Shown here: positions 36,301 to 51,300 of the stretch, one piece after another | Layout: every line of letters starts with the position of its first letter | Position numbering within the stretch: the stretch's first letter is position 1 | Assembly (NCBI GenBank): GCA_963402885.1 | Contig: OY727096.1 | Coordinates: forward strand, 8,999,501 to 9,063,500 | Direction of reading: 5' to 3' | DNA: 64,000 nt | Origin: Antedon bifida | Taxonomy: Eukaryota > Echinodermata > Crinoidea > Comatulida > Antedonidae | Translations under genes and position numbers: made by a program | The notes under the pieces: generated by a model | What the model was told of the DNA's origin: nothing | Database searches by the model: none | The model's input: the letters and a program-made list of their open reading frames with translations, nothing else

Positions 36301-39300
36301 TTCGTACATAGGTTTTGTGTTGCCAGGAAAATACGAAAAATACAAAAAAATACAAACAAAATATCAACAAACAAAACACATGAAACACAATTTAAATATG
36401 GCTAATACAATAATAAAATGTATATGTGGCTTGTCATAATGCTACTAGAGTCATACGAATAGTTTAGATAAAATAGGAGAATGTGTTGCCAGGTTTATTT
36501 CAATTAATTGCCAGAAAAACAGTATTTTGCATTGAAATACTGTATTTAGTTGATGGAAAATAACGTTAAACTTTGAAATAATTGCGTCAATGGTTTTTAT
36601 AAATTTTTACATCTATTTTGTGTAAAGAGATACAGAAAGACCTTGCAAAAAATCTGACCTTGTAAAGGTCAAAGGTCATTTGAGGTCAAAAGGGGTCAGA
36701 ATGCAAAACAGGACAGGTCCTTACTTTACTACAACTATTAATGTTTGATCAAAATTTACAAGATAGTTCATAAAAAATTCTCAACAATTTTCATTTTTTA
36801 CCTCTATTGTTACCTTAGCAACCATTTCTATGTGTAACTAAGGAAAGTAATTTTTAAAAAAATCGAAAAAAATGGCGTTTTTATGAATACAAAGAATTTA
36901 TTGCATTTGTAATTTTTCTCAATTTTACTTCTACTGCATTCTAATAATCTTAAAGTGATGACAAACATGACCTTGTAAATTCATTCATTTTTAGGTCAAA
37001 TGAGGTCAACATTTTACCATAGTAACTGTTTCTATGCGAAAATATTTTTAAAATATGGGTTTTTTTAAATTTACATTTTACATATTAAGGTCAAATGACA
37101 TCAACATTTTACCTACAGTGTATTGTAGCAACTGTTTCTATACGTAACTAAGTACAATATTTTTAATATGGGGTTTCATGACTACAAAAAATTGATTACA
37201 TAGCTACTACTTTCTCTCCAAATTTACCTATCTACTGAATCCCAGAAAATGTCTGATCTTGTGAAAGGGTCATTTGTTGGGTCAAATTATGTCAAAATGT
37301 ATTATTTATGTTATCTTAGAACCTGTTTCTATGCGTAACTAAGGATAATTGTTTTTTAAAATACAGTGTAAGTGGCCACCCTCGGGACCTGGAAAAGTGG
37401 TCTGCCGATAAAGGGCCAAAATCACGTATTATGGCTATGCACGATATTCTTAACGAAACGAGCCTCTCAATTTTCCAGCTAATTGTATTATTATTTATAA
37501 TCAGGTGGTTTAGTTTTTTTAGCATTTTCAGACAAATTTTATAAGCTTTTAACATATGAAAAATGGTCGGTCAAAATCTGTGTAGTTTTCTCATCTCTTC
37601 ACAGTAATGTTTTTAAAACCACTTCGAAATAAAGCTAATATATAAATAAATACAATAAACATGGACCTCTAATTCATAGGTCCATGCAATAAGTATCACA
37701 TTTTTTGGGTGGCCGCTTTACGGGAGGTCATTTATCATACAAAAAATCTCATTTTTAGTATAAAAAGGTGCCCGCAGCTGCTTACAGGAGGTGGCCGCTT
37801 ACGGTAGGTACCAAATGCACTAATTAGATAGAACAAACAGGCTTTTCAAAGTGCGTTCGTTAAGGGAGGTGGTCGTAAATAAAATATGGGGTTTTCATGA
37901 ATAAAAATAATCACAGAATCCTTACGAATATGACCTTGTGAAATGGTAATTTGAAAATGCTAATAAGGCACAAATTTAAATTTGTATAAGATAAGTATGA
38001 CAAATCTAAAGAATATCTCAATTTTAGTTACCATAGTAATTGTTGCTATGCATAACTAAGGGAAATTAAATAATTATCAGATAATTATTAATTAATAATT
38101 ACTACTGAATCCAACCATCACAGTAAAAAAACTATAGAATTTAAAACCAATATTTAATATAAAGTGTGATATTTTACATGCTGACCTTAAATGAAATGAA
38201 ATTTCACATCAGGGCTTCAATATTTGTTATGTAGCATTAACATATATGAGTATATCATTGACTTTTGATTGGTTCAATTTTGGGGAGGGGAAAGTGGTAG
38301 ATCCAGGAGTTTTAAATAGTTAGGGGGTTTGAGACGAGGGTCTAAAAACTTAACTTTATGTCCTATCTTTTGCATTGCAATTTTTAACTTGGGGTGGGTG
38401 GGGGCTTGGAGAAAGGGGGAGGGGTGGGATGGAGGAGTTTGAATCGGTCTATTGGTTGGGGCGATGGTAGCGGCAGTGTGGGTTGTACTTGAATGCATGA
38501 ATTTGACACTCTATAGTGGATGATCGACCAAAGTGTTGCAGTTTATCTTTTTGTGGTTATTGTCGGGGTAAGAGGGGGGGGGGGGATGTGTAGTCGGAAG
38601 TGGTGGTGGATGGGCATGTGGATCTGTTTAGGTTAGCAAATAAAAGAAGTAAAAAAATGAAAGAGGAGCTTCAAAATAAGAGAGGAGTAATCTGTTGCAA
38701 AGAAAAAAAAAATTTACAACGATATGATAATTTATTCAAATTTCCAGAGGATAAACCTATAAAATGACATTAAAACTGGGAATTACAGAATCTATAATTA
38801 AAAATATTGTTTTTTTTTCTCACAACACAACTAGAACTATATAAAACATTAAGAATTTTTCTGACCAATGAGTTTCAAATCAGATAATCGAAGAAAATAA
38901 AATGTTTTTACTAATATACCATGTTTTTTTTTTATAAAAATGCCTATGTTTCTCGCAACACTGCTTGTAGATTTTTAAAATACCCCAGTATTTTATTTTA
39001 GAAATCACTTATTAAACATTAGAACTACCTATTTGTAATAAATCAGCTAAAAAAAAACACCACTTTGGGCGTTATGGTGAAGTAAAGTTTAGTTGCATTT
39101 AACAATTAAAAAAAAATGAAAAACACCCCTTTTTAAATAAATGGTATCTCCCAAAGTATGAAATCAAAAATAAAAAAAAAATATGAAACAGGTACACAAT
39201 GCATTGTTATTATGCATACACTAATTATTTTTTATAATTAAATGAGCAAAACAAAAATATCGTTCATCAAAGTAGTACCAATATCCATTTTAAAAAACCT

Positions 39301-42300
39301 TAAAAAAGGACAAAATTTGTCAAAAACACAAATTTGGCCGTTGCCATGGAAATATATGTGTGAAATAAAAAATACTTCATATTTGATTTCTCTCAACACA
39401 TATATAGCCATGTGCAAAATTTGAAAGAAATCCATTTTTTTGAGTCTGCCACTATTTTTGATATTTCTTTGATTCTTACAGACAATGGCTCTTAATGCAG
39501 CAACTATACAACATCAGGCTAGGTATATAGCTAGCGTACGATGTTCGTACGTTACCGATGTTTACCAGCTAGGCCTACAAAACTAAGCCTAGCTAGGCTA
39601 GGCCTAAGACCGTCCACGAGAGGTCGATCGCCGCGAGCTACTTAGGTAGTGCATTGTTTCTCACTTTTTATCATAATTTACCATAAAACGTACATTTAAG
39701 ACAAGGAATGACATGGTTTAATGTTTTTAAAGTGATATATATGTATTATTTTCCAAAAAACGTCCAAAATTGCAGGGAAGGGGTCTTTAATATCTTCCAG
39801 GGTATTTTATGATTATCTCAAATAGCTGCGGTAATTGTCTGTGACAGTTCTTTACTATATTTTACTATGCTTATATTACTTTAAATTGGTAAATAAATCA
39901 AAATTAAACTGATTTGAATTTCATATAAAGTTTAATTAAAGTTTTTGAAGTGAATGTTGATATTCTTTAATGTGAAGAACTGCTAGTTGTATTGTATGAT
40001 ATAGTATTGTCTTTAAACGTATCTTATTTCAAATAATTTAGCTATCAAAACAAAACTCTCCCATTTCATAACATTATCATGGTAAAGATCCTTAACTAAT
40101 ATCCTAAAAAAGGCTTTGTAGCTGGTGCAAAATTGTTTGCTGTGTTTTCGGTATCAATATATTTAAATAATTTTCTGCCATAAAAAAAAGGAGAAAAAAA
40201 AGGGAGGGCAAAGGGAATTAAAAAAATAAAATAACAAAATAACAAAGGACTCGTGAAAAACACATACCTGTGTAAATACACTTGATTTTATTGAAGGCAA
40301 ATTTTTATTAAAATATCTTTGATAATTTTTATTAAAATATCTTCAAAAATTTAAATTATGGTAATTGTTGAGATTTTTGTTCTATTCTGACGTAATTGTA
40401 ATTGTATGCTACTGTAAGCTAATTATACTGTATTTAAGTATTCAATTGTCAGTCTGTTGGTGGTCTAAAGGTATGAATGCCAGGCTGGTGATCTGACGGT
40501 TGTAGGTTCGAGTCCTACCATATGTTTTGTGCTTTTGTTTAAGGTGTATATCAGAATAGGGCAAACATATGACAAATTAGTGTAGGCCTACCCTCCTTGC
40601 ATGAAATTCAATATATTAAATAATTGACTAAAGTAGTCATTCTAGAAGACGAAATGAATGCTAGTTTCCTCCAAATATGGCAACCAATAGTAGCGGAACT
40701 TTATTAACATTGCTATATATAATCTACAGTAGTAGCATTGGCCTACTAGAGTCTGACATAACATTGTTCAGAATCCTTTCCAGTTCAATAGAAATGCTAC
40801 CTTATCATATAAACTAATCAAAATATTTATGAAGGCAGTAACTTATGTCTTGTATACCACATAGATGAAACTTTTTTGTGAATTATACATTCCAAGGTTG
40901 TTGAAATATTAGACACATGAGTAGCATTTATTATTTTGTAAAGGTATAATATTGAAATCAGAATTAGAAATACACTGATGATGTTGGCAACAAAAAGTAG
41001 AAATGCTCAAGGACTACAAATCATTGAGGACGTGATGCTGAGTGGATGAACAATGGTGAATCTTTGTCAACAGCAGGGGAGGGTTGGGGAAGAGAGCCAA
41101 GGGAACATTTTCTATGTTTTTGAAAAATCGAAAATTCTAGGTACATTTTTAAGTTTACAATGTAATATTTTTGGTTTATCAATCTATTAAAGGAGCACAA
41201 ACGTTTTTGTTTGCTTTTTTTTAATTTGGACCACCAGTCAGGGCATTTGGCACCTCTGTTGGAAAATTATAGCACCACAATTTAAATCTTGATGTCAATG
41301 AATGACTGAAATATCTGCTGATACATGATGGTGACATCTATCTGCAAAGCATCTTCTATTCTATTAGATTCATGTCTATCTTATGCACTTAATGTTACCA
41401 ACGGGCAAATCTTCTGTAGACATATTTAATATTCGGATGCTTTTAGCAAAATCAATCTTTCGGTTCTGTCGACTACACAATCCGACCGTATTATTCACTG
41501 GATCTGTGTTATTGCAATTAACTACTGTACTAATAATGATTGATACTGGACCATCAACTATGTATGCCTACACAGAACATGTAACTCAACACAACATCGG
41601 TCATTCATTTCATTTAGAACAAACTAACAGAGGATTAAAACGCATGAGAGTCTGAATTGATATCAACAGACGAATGACTATATAAGTATATACTTAATGT
41701 CCGCACTTAAGTGATAAAGTCAAGGGTTAAGTGAACATGTTTCAATGTCTCGGACTTCCCTTTGCGTACACACGACTAGCAGATCACTAACGTATTAAAA
41801 TGTCAGCGAAAGGTCAAACAGTCATTTGAGTTTATGTATGGACATTGAAAAACATTCTGTAACAGGGGGGAGGAGAATATTTAAAAAACCATTCAGTATT
41901 GAATTGATGATTAAAGATTTGTCCTCCCTTCTAGTCTACATCAGATTGTGACATCCCAACAAGAGAATAAAGAATCTGAATCTGTACGCAGGAATTTAGG
42001 CCAAATTTAACTTAAATTTTACCTCCCCTCCTATCAGATTTTAAAGATACGTGACATTAAAAAAATAGAAAGAATTGTTTTAGTTTCTTCAAACTGATAT
42101 CTTTGTAGTTGTCAAAAGTGTGTTCTTGTATAAAGGGCAACTGGACTCTTCATCTAAATGTCAAATGTGAAAATCACATTTTTGAATTTTGTTTACATAA
42201 TTCTATTTGGTTGGAACAACACAAACTTGCAATTCATTGATCATACGATATGGCGATAAATTAAAGACGTATAATTCCTCAACCAGGCTTTTGATTTTGT

Positions 42301-45300
42301 GATGACCTAGGACTTCATATGGAGGTACTGTTTGGATATGTTGTATTGAGTATGGTTTGGAATATTAGTCAAGTCCTTGGAACTATTAATTATTATTATT
42401 TATTATTAAATTCATGTGTTAAATTCATGTCACATTTTGGAACTTTTTGCATGAACAATTGAATGACGTATATAACTTCCACAAGGAGTGTCAAATCAAG
42501 AAATCGATTTGTAAAATTTTTGCAACCATATCATTTATTTCTTCAAATTTAAATTTCTCAATTTTTTTCTCTTAATATAAAAATTCCACATGTTCAAATC
42601 TATGGAATATTAAGTAGGTCCGGTTTAATTTGAAAAGAGGAAGGGGGGATGTTAAATAACAGATGCATATCACCATGGGAACATTTCAAATGATTGGCAG
42701 ATGCCAACATTAGATTCTGATTTTGCAGTCAGTCTCCAATTATGATGTAACAATATTGTATCTTACAGTATATCATGCACTAAGTAAAATTTACCAAAGT
42801 CTATAAATCTAAATATATATTTAGAAAGACTTTGACAAGTGATTGATTGATTGACTTGATATTGCATACTAATCATCTTTTTTTAAATTCACCAAATTTA
42901 TGTAAGTCTGTCTGTATTCAGAGACTAGGGATGGCACGGTCGGTCATCAATGTCAAAGGTCTTAATAAGGGCCCCCCGCACCTAATTGAACCCTCTTGTT
43001 TCTATAATTTGTGGTTTCGCAGACACATGTCTTTTGTTGACCTTCTTTCTATATCCTTAGTTTACCTAAATTAATTTCTATTTTTAATTTTATGATTCTA
43101 TTTATATTAGTATAGATAATTTATTGGTTGGATGTTTGCTTATAACTAAAGTTACCCTTTGAATGTGGTGCTCCTAAACTTTGTCTTTTATTAGGAGCCT
43201 CGACTCTTTAAAAAATTTATTTTACATTTTCTTTTTATAAATGAATTTTTTATTTTTTTTTATTTTATTAGTTAAAATTTAATATTGTAGTTGGTCATTT
43301 TAACTTTTAAGTATTTTATTGTTCATTTTTATATCAATTGTGTGTTATGTTAAACATATTTTATTGGAATTTGCACAAATAAATACTAATAATTATTAGA
43401 TATGAAGATGTCTTTTATTGACTGTCTGTCTCTGTTTTAAATTTTATTATTTTATTTTCATTAGTATAATTTGATGTTTGCTTACCAAGGAATGATTTTG
43501 TTTATGAAAAATTGTAAATTTTTTATTTAAATTCAGAGATTGATCTTAGGTTATTTAGGTGGTAAATTTGTTGATATATTTTATTGTTTTATGGCTAATT
43601 TCCATTACAAAAATGTTTTTTCTAGTAAAAATATCATCATAAATAAGATTTATGATTTATTTCCTTGTTATTCAATATTATGAAATAAACCATTTATGAA
43701 ATAATTGAATCTTACTGATAACAACACACCAATATGACTCACCCTTGCGGCCAGTGGAGAACATAATATAAATCGGTTTAAATTGAGCCTACACGCCATG
43801 CATGACGGAAGACTGCCTTGGGGAAAAATCATTTCTCGTCTTCTTTTTCTCTTTTAAGATTAATAGGAGTTGAACTATGTGATGTTGAATGATGCCTCAG
43901 GGAAGATTCAATTATCTATTTTTTGCTTCCTTATTTACAAGTGTCATCCTAGTTTTTTTTTAACAAGATTGATAACATTATAAGTTGTGTGACTTACTTC
44001 TCCGTCATTTATGTAGATGTATATTCTGCCCCCGATCTGTTCTTTACGGTTGTAATGAAGTGGAGCGCCAACAACTAAGTCATCCAGTCTGCAAAACAAA
44101 AAATAATATAAATATATATATATATATATAATCACTTGCATTGATGAAGGGCTAGTGTTGTCCGAAAGTTTTGCTAATTTTTCAGGCTGTTTTATTTTAT
44201 CGTTTTGATTTAGCTTTTTGCTTATTTTATTTTGTATCTGAATTGAGATCCAGCCACTGATATACCCACAGCATTGCCATTTTTTCATTTGGATTTATAT
44301 ATACCGTAATCATATAAACATCACATGCACAGAATTCTAAACTGCCAGGTGATATACTGAGAATTCATAAATCTGAAACGATAAAGATGAGGAAATCTGT
44401 GAAATTCGAGAAAAAGTCCCCCAACCAAGATTCAAACCCAGAACCTTTTGCTTGATATGCAGATGTCTTCACCATTAGACCACTGGGGCTTTTATGGTAT
44501 TGTTCAAATTCGATTGAATAACGACTCTTTAACATTACTGGTGTGGTACGGCGGAACAGCACTAGTAACAAAGTGGGATCTCTATTAAAGGAGATACATT
44601 TTACATATAATATAAACATTACAGGCACAGACAAATTCTAAACTGCCCGGTGAAATACTGAGAATTAATTAACTCCAAACGATAAAGATGACTAGAAATC
44701 TGTGAGATTCGAACTCGGAACCTTCTGCTTGATATGCAGATATATACAATTCAGTTACAAGGAAATGTTTACATTATACATGATCGGTTTACTTATTAAT
44801 CTGTTTTTAATAGTGTACTTTTGCTACCTTAATATCTACTTAGAGTAAATGTTTGTGCCACTTTATAGCTTCATTCGTAATCTTACAAGATAGGTTTTTC
44901 GTATGAATTACAATTTTTAATGTAAAAAGAAGTATGACATCATTATAAAACAGGTAATTGTAATACGGTGGATTTTCTTCAGTGGCATAAATTATTTACT
45001 ATATAGAAATGGGAAATGTTCCTAGAATGAAAACAAGTTGTTGCCAACTGATACACAGACACTATTTCATTAAGAAAGGAACAAGGTGGGGGTGGGGTTG
45101 AATTTAGAATGCAATAAATGTCAATAAAAGCTTATAGAAAATGCTGTGCAGAATAAAACAATTGGCAATTGGATACACTTTTAATCACTTTAATAAGACC
45201 GATGAAAACATCTAATCTGGACTGTTCCATGCACCAGTAACTTCATAAGGCACTGTATACTAATAGCGCGTATGCTAGCTTAATTGCTTAATAAGCATTT

Positions 45301-48300
45301 AATCAGCTTTAAATATGGTTAATTATTATAATGAGATGTCTTACTTAACAAATTGATTATTTGTTATTAATCTAGATACCATTGTTTACATAACATAGTT
45401 AGGCGACCAATTTCTAAATTTTCTTAATTGCAAATAAGGCTGGGATTCATAAATTCAATCATAAATCATTTGTCAGTAATTAGGCATTAAATTCTTTACA
45501 ATAAAAATACACAAAGACACCAACAATGTGAAAACAAAAGAAAATCTTTGTCTTGTACTGGTTGTACTTTTGTAATGTACTTTAGTTTGTTATTGTATAT
45601 GATATTTTATAGATATTACGAATTTAAAACTTCACCAAGAATAGAAGCAGAAGGGGTTGAATTTGATTATTTGTTGTGTGTGTGTGTGTTTGTTCTAATT
45701 GTTACATATTATATTTATTGTTATTATATGGCTTCCAAAAATACAAATTTTTAATTGGATTTTTTCCAATTGATTCATAACCTCTTGGGTTTTTTGCCTC
45801 TTTCATTTTTTTTATAATTTAATCACCATCTTATACATTATGATTTAATATAATATTTCTTAATAATATTTTAATTTTAAAATGAAAGAAATAAATGTTT
45901 ATTTATTAATTTATATTTAAATATTATTGTCTATAACATACTAATAATAATAACAGCAATTAATATTTATCTAAATTCTGTTTTCTGCTTTGATATATTT
46001 AATTATTTCAAAAAGATTAAAGATGTATTGTCCTCCAAAAACATGAAAAATGAAGATTAATTAAATCAGACTTTGAATATATTATTTTGTAGTTTTAATA
46101 AAGTTAATCACTTCCGTAGCAAAAAAAATGAAAAAAAATAATGTTTTCACTTATAAAATGACAAAATAAATGGTTAAATTTCACCAAAAACCATTGACTG
46201 GCAGCCAATTTGACAATTTTTTGCTTTAAATTACAGTTTTTTCAGGTAAATACATTTTTTTTCGATCCAATTTTTGGTCAAAGGGGATAATTATTATGTG
46301 ACATTAAAATGACATATTCAACAAAAAAATTTAAAAAAAATATTTTTTCAGGGGGACAATACATCTTTAATTAAACCAGGGAAGATTTCACTCTTCCCTG
46401 ATTAAACTAGTTGAAATATTGGTACTATAAGAAATAACTACCGAATAATGACTTCACATCTGATAGAATCGCAATGGCAGTCGAGTCGCTTTCAATGAAG
46501 TTTCGAAAAGAACAAATCTATAACAAGACAGATATTTGCTAGTCCCACTGGGAACAACTCATCCGCGAGTTCCTACACCTGGAATGCGCTAATGAAGTTT
46601 AATCTAGACAGTTTCAATTTAACACCTCTTCGATTTCATTAAGGTTTATTAATGATTTCTGCGTAAGTGCTCATTGTATTGATCTATGTGACGCTTTACT
46701 AATCAAAACATTGTCAGCTCGAATCTTAACACAAACAGTACTAGAGTGTACTGTCAACTAAAAACTCATATTGCCTTGGATTTGACCTTTTAGTTGAGTA
46801 TCTACCAAGAAGTGAGGGGGGTGTTATGTATAGGGTGTAAGGATGACATGAATGACCAAGGGAATTTGTATAAGACTGTCTTACACTATGATGAACACTA
46901 CATGCTTATTTTGTCAGGTTCCAGCCGATTCTCGGTACTATATCTATTAAGTATCATAGGAAAAGTTTCACATGTATCTAGTAGTAACCTAACCCTTAAC
47001 CTAACCTTACATGATACAGGCACCACATGTGATATAAATGAGTATTACCAAATATTACTGATACTTTGGAAATAGATATTATGTGGAGCACTGGGAATCG
47101 GGTGCCAATACAGCACATATTTTACTGAGGCACATATTCGATGGTTTCCACCATTGTACAGGTACAGTAACAGTCACGTTATCGCCATTTTAGACAATTT
47201 ACAATGTTTAATTGTAAACCAATATGAAATATCCAATGCGAATAAATAGAACTTCTAAGTTCTTCTGATAATTCTAGCGATCTACTTTATAACTTGGACA
47301 TTAATGCCTTTATTGGCAAACGCGAGTTTGAATGGACTAGTGAATTTACTCTGAAACAAACTCAGCATAGAGAGATGTGTATTAGTTAAAATCTACCCCT
47401 ACAATTATATGGTACTACAACATATTCCAGAAACACCATAAAAAGGCAAATAACAGTACAGAAAATGTTTGATTGCAGCAGATTAACATTTTCTATAAAC
47501 CGTAGTAATTTAATATGCAAAAAATGCATAACTAGACCAATGGCAAGACTAGTGTTATATCCCAACACAGAATATATAAATAAATTAAACTTGATTCTTT
47601 TTTAAATCACCTTGGATGATAAAACATCAATATTAATTCCTCAATAATGAAAGCCATAATCATTAATATTTATTTTATGTAAGTAAATAAATAAATTCAT
47701 ATTTTAATATTTAAATATTTAGTATCTTACTTTAATATCCTTTTGAGAATACATGAAGTACAAAAGTTACAATATTTCTAATTATTAATACATATTTTAA
47801 ATTGCAAACTAAATTATGTGCAAATTATGGTTGCTGTATATTATGGAGATAAAAATTATGATATAAATATTAGAAGGTTGATATTAAACAGCATATTTGT
47901 GTGTAAAATTTATTTAATATTTAAGTTTATTAATGTTTTTCATTAACAATGTAAATGATATTTTATAATTTTATGAGGACAGCAATACATACAAATAGTA
48001 AACACTTTTTTTATGATAAAAACTACTGTACTAAAAAAATATAGTATTAATAAAACCTCGCAGTTCAAGTTTAGACACATTTTAAGCAAAAGAAATAATT
48101 TGAATGAAAAGTCAAGGTGATATATTTCTATACATTCTATTGTAAAAATAATTTATTACACTATATTTCTTATTGATTTCAATATAGGGATTACAATTAA
48201 TCCCTATCATTGAAATATAGAAGCTAAATATATTTTTTTGTGATGTGATGTCCTGACCTTCACTTGGTTTAGTTTTCTGTATGAAATGAAAGAAGCAATC

Positions 48301-51300
48301 AAATCACAATTGAAGGAAACTGATTTATGAGATCTAAATACTTTTGTTATCTTTTTAATTTTAGGTGTGTTATTATTTACAATTATCAGGGTGCAATACT
48401 ATTATTATGGAATATTTTAATAAGATCCCACCTTCTTTATTTATGTCAATTGTAAGCACTGAACCATGCCACTGGCCAGAGAACTGGGACAGAACATCCT
48501 CGAATCTAGTCAGTCATTCACAAACCAAATGACACTTGAAAATGTAAATGTTTGTGGGATAGCATGATTTTTATAGAATTCTTCTCATAAAATCCTTTGA
48601 ATTTAGGCAGAACTTTCTTTTAATAATCAATATTCTTCTTAAAAAGATAAATTATACATTCTTTAGTAGCAAAGTAATACTGTTATTTTACAAAAACTTA
48701 TAGACTACTGTCTGCATACATCACATAGACTCTCTTCCTTTTGGGTTTGCTCACACCTAGTCCGAGTTCATAAATTCCCATTTTTATAGCTCTAGTAAAC
48801 TATAAGTCCATGTGATACAGTTTCCTGCTTCCATCCTATTGAATGCACTGCCTGAAGACGCGGTGCAAAAAAACAAATAGAAACAAATAGTGAAACTCCC
48901 TCTTACTGCCAGACTAAATCCTCTGATGTAAACTGAATAGTATACCATACCATTGTACATTTTCAGATTTTTGTCTGCAATATGGTTCATGAGAACCAGT
49001 TCAAATTAACATATTTTTCCAACAGATGTACTTTTTCAACATTCAGCAGATAGATAACATGTTGACAACAAGGAGATTGATTCCACTGATGAATCAACAG
49101 AGGTGATGATGATGATGGAATTGTTTACATAATGTTGTCTCCAATGTATATGCCATTAAATATAGCATTGTTTGCAGTAAACAAGTTTAGAATAATAACT
49201 GAGGAGGTACAGCTGTAAAAAACATTTTATCTTGTAATTTGTACTCATTTTTCTGTTACTAGATTTTGATTTGTGAAAAGGAAGATTTGTTTTCTTCTCA
49301 AATTGTTTTGTTTCAAGTTACTCTATACATTAGATTAAGTGTTTGTTTTAACTTTTGGAGTCCAGTATGAATTTACTTTAATTTTTGTTGTGATTCAATG
49401 TGAATCCAATTTTTTAATTTACGCAAGAAAGTACTAGATAGGGATTGGCCATAAATTCATGAATAATTATTGAATAAACTAGAGACAGTACAGTAGAACC
49501 CATATTAATGGGACACCTTCGGACCCAACAAACTTCCCCTATAACAGGGGTGTCTGTAGTTACTTTAGTGTTAAAGACATATATTGCCCTGAATAGGGGT
49601 GTCCCAATGGATGGGTTCTACTATAGTTGGCATATACAAAAACACCTACACAAATAAATAGAACATAGATAAATATCAAAATGGTACAGATTCTTGTTCT
49701 AATATGTATTCCACAATTTAGGTGAAATGGCGCCACTGATACAGTTTGACCAAAATGAATTAAACTACAATGACTAATAGGTAGAATATATACAAAGTAA
49801 CTTCAATCACCTACAAATAAATAAAACATAGACAAAGTATTTAAACTTGATCTCTCAACATAAACATGACTTTGAAATTCAATTCTTTGTATGTTTTATC
49901 AGATTAAATGAAGCTTTTGATTCATCTTCAATTACTGCCTTTGAGATTTGTGATTTTTAGATTTTTAGCCATGCTTTCATCAGAATATTAAGCGTTTTCA
50001 AAGCTTAGTAAATCTAAACATATTATTTTCATAACATTATAAGAGGAAAGCATCAAATAGATGCAAAGTTTAAAATGTGACATACATCGTAAGATGAACT
50101 TATATAATATTTTATTTCAATAATTATTTATGTTGATTCACTTTTTTGAGTCGAAAAAAACATGCTACGGGCAGTAATAATAAGTACTATGTACATAAAC
50201 TCATTTAAAAAGTCCTAAATTCTTTCCAAATAGCTAAAATAAATAATGTATAAACCATGCCTAAAAAAAAAAATAAATATGGTCTCAGTTTTTGATGAGA
50301 GTTAAATTTATCATTATAAAAAAGCGGGAGGTGTACACTTAGGCCAATTAGGCCTACAAGAAAATATTCTACAAAGATGTTTTATTCTACAAATTTACAG
50401 ATTTGCATAAGCAAGTAAACATAACCAAGTAAACAAGAAATTAAGGTTTAATGATTTATCACAATTAAAACAACTAAACTGGGATCATTACAGCAAGGTG
50501 TTTATATGTCACAATTTCCTAATTGTCTTTGCTCATATTCTAACTAGCTGTTGAAAACAACTAATTAAACATGTAATTAATATGCATTTCGATCAATTTA
50601 GTAAAATGTCCACTTATCGCCATAGCTTAATAAAAGATCTCCTACTAAGAGTTTCTCTATCCATTTCCATTGAGTAAAGTGTTATTGCACATTAAATATA
50701 TAATCATCTATTTGAACTACAAAATCCAGTTTATTCCCAAACATTGCTTCCTCAGACATTGATTACCGAGGCCATTATCGTCTTAGGTATTCTATCCACG
50801 TTTTAGCTATGTCGCTATTTGAATCAAATGTCTGGTACATTGGCGCCGCTTTATTGTCTATATTTCAATAACATCCCTTGCCCACCTCCCTCAAAAGATG
50901 ACCAAATATGATCATCAAAATATATTTAAACCATGCACAATTTTATATTTGTAATAATTGATAAGATAACATTAAATAAGTACTATTTCATTTTAACACC
51001 ATCAGGAACAAAATTGACCAAACAGGCTTGTTTGTCTTTTTTGTTTTTTTAAATATTTAGGCAAATTGCTAAGGATAATAAGCAAATTTACTGACTATCC
51101 TTCTTAAAAGTGGCAATCCTGTTCACAAGACAAACACCAGGAATTGATTAATTCTTTAGTAGTTCAATAAAAACAGTTACTCTGTTAGGGCTTGTGCTTA
51201 AGTAATTTATGTCATTAAAAAAATGTTTTAACTTGCCGAATACATTATAATTTAGTGTTTTTTTAATTTTCAGAACACTATTTTCAATTTCAGACCTTGA

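Larger units (their letters stand above)
35793..39495. mobile_element. Inner TTAA-flanked element, 3.7 kb, non-coding
   Basis: TTAA at 35793-35796 and 39492-39495. Inverted ends GAGCCATTGTCTGTAA (left) and its complement (right), with the similarity continuing through AATGGATTT. The unoccupied site survives in the sister copy near 55983. The interior has no credible reading frame, has AGGTCAAA-containing repeats at 36640-38060 and a further repeat at 37364-37880. Confidence 0.85.
35458..39790. mobile_element. TTAA-flanked transposon with nested insertion (outer element)
   Basis: TTAA at 35458-35461 and 39787-39790. Terminal inverted repeats AGCCCCCTTCCCTACGTTTT and the complement of AACGTCCAAAATTGCAGGGA with AGGGGTCT. 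The outer parts 35462-35792 and 39496-39786 match the 634-bp copy at 55647-56280 at nearly every base. No transposase frame, so non-autonomous. TTAA targets are typical of piggyBac-like transposases; the assignment is inference. Confidence 0.85.

Noticed and set aside
37316..37555. 79-codon minus-strand open frame
   Set aside because: It spans the boundary of the GTGGCC repeat and the host element, so it is a composite of repeat sequence.
40445..40530. Functional tRNA-Thr gene
   Set aside because: A and B boxes and a T stem are present, but the acceptor stem does not pair and related SINE ends occur nearby.
41383..41655. 90-codon plus-strand open frame with an ATG
   Set aside because: No recognisable domain, no evidence of splicing, antisense within a long integrin intron.
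44041..44100. Integrin assignment to the alpha-4/9 class
   Set aside because: The CQAG block in blade 2 resembles alpha-4/9, but GKWLLYL, SRLWNSTF, WKCGFF and the furin site all favour alpha-3/6/7.
48784..48990. LINE remnant suggested by plus-strand NALPEDAVQKN
   Set aside because: Only about ten residues fit the LINE C-terminal pattern and the flanks do not support it.
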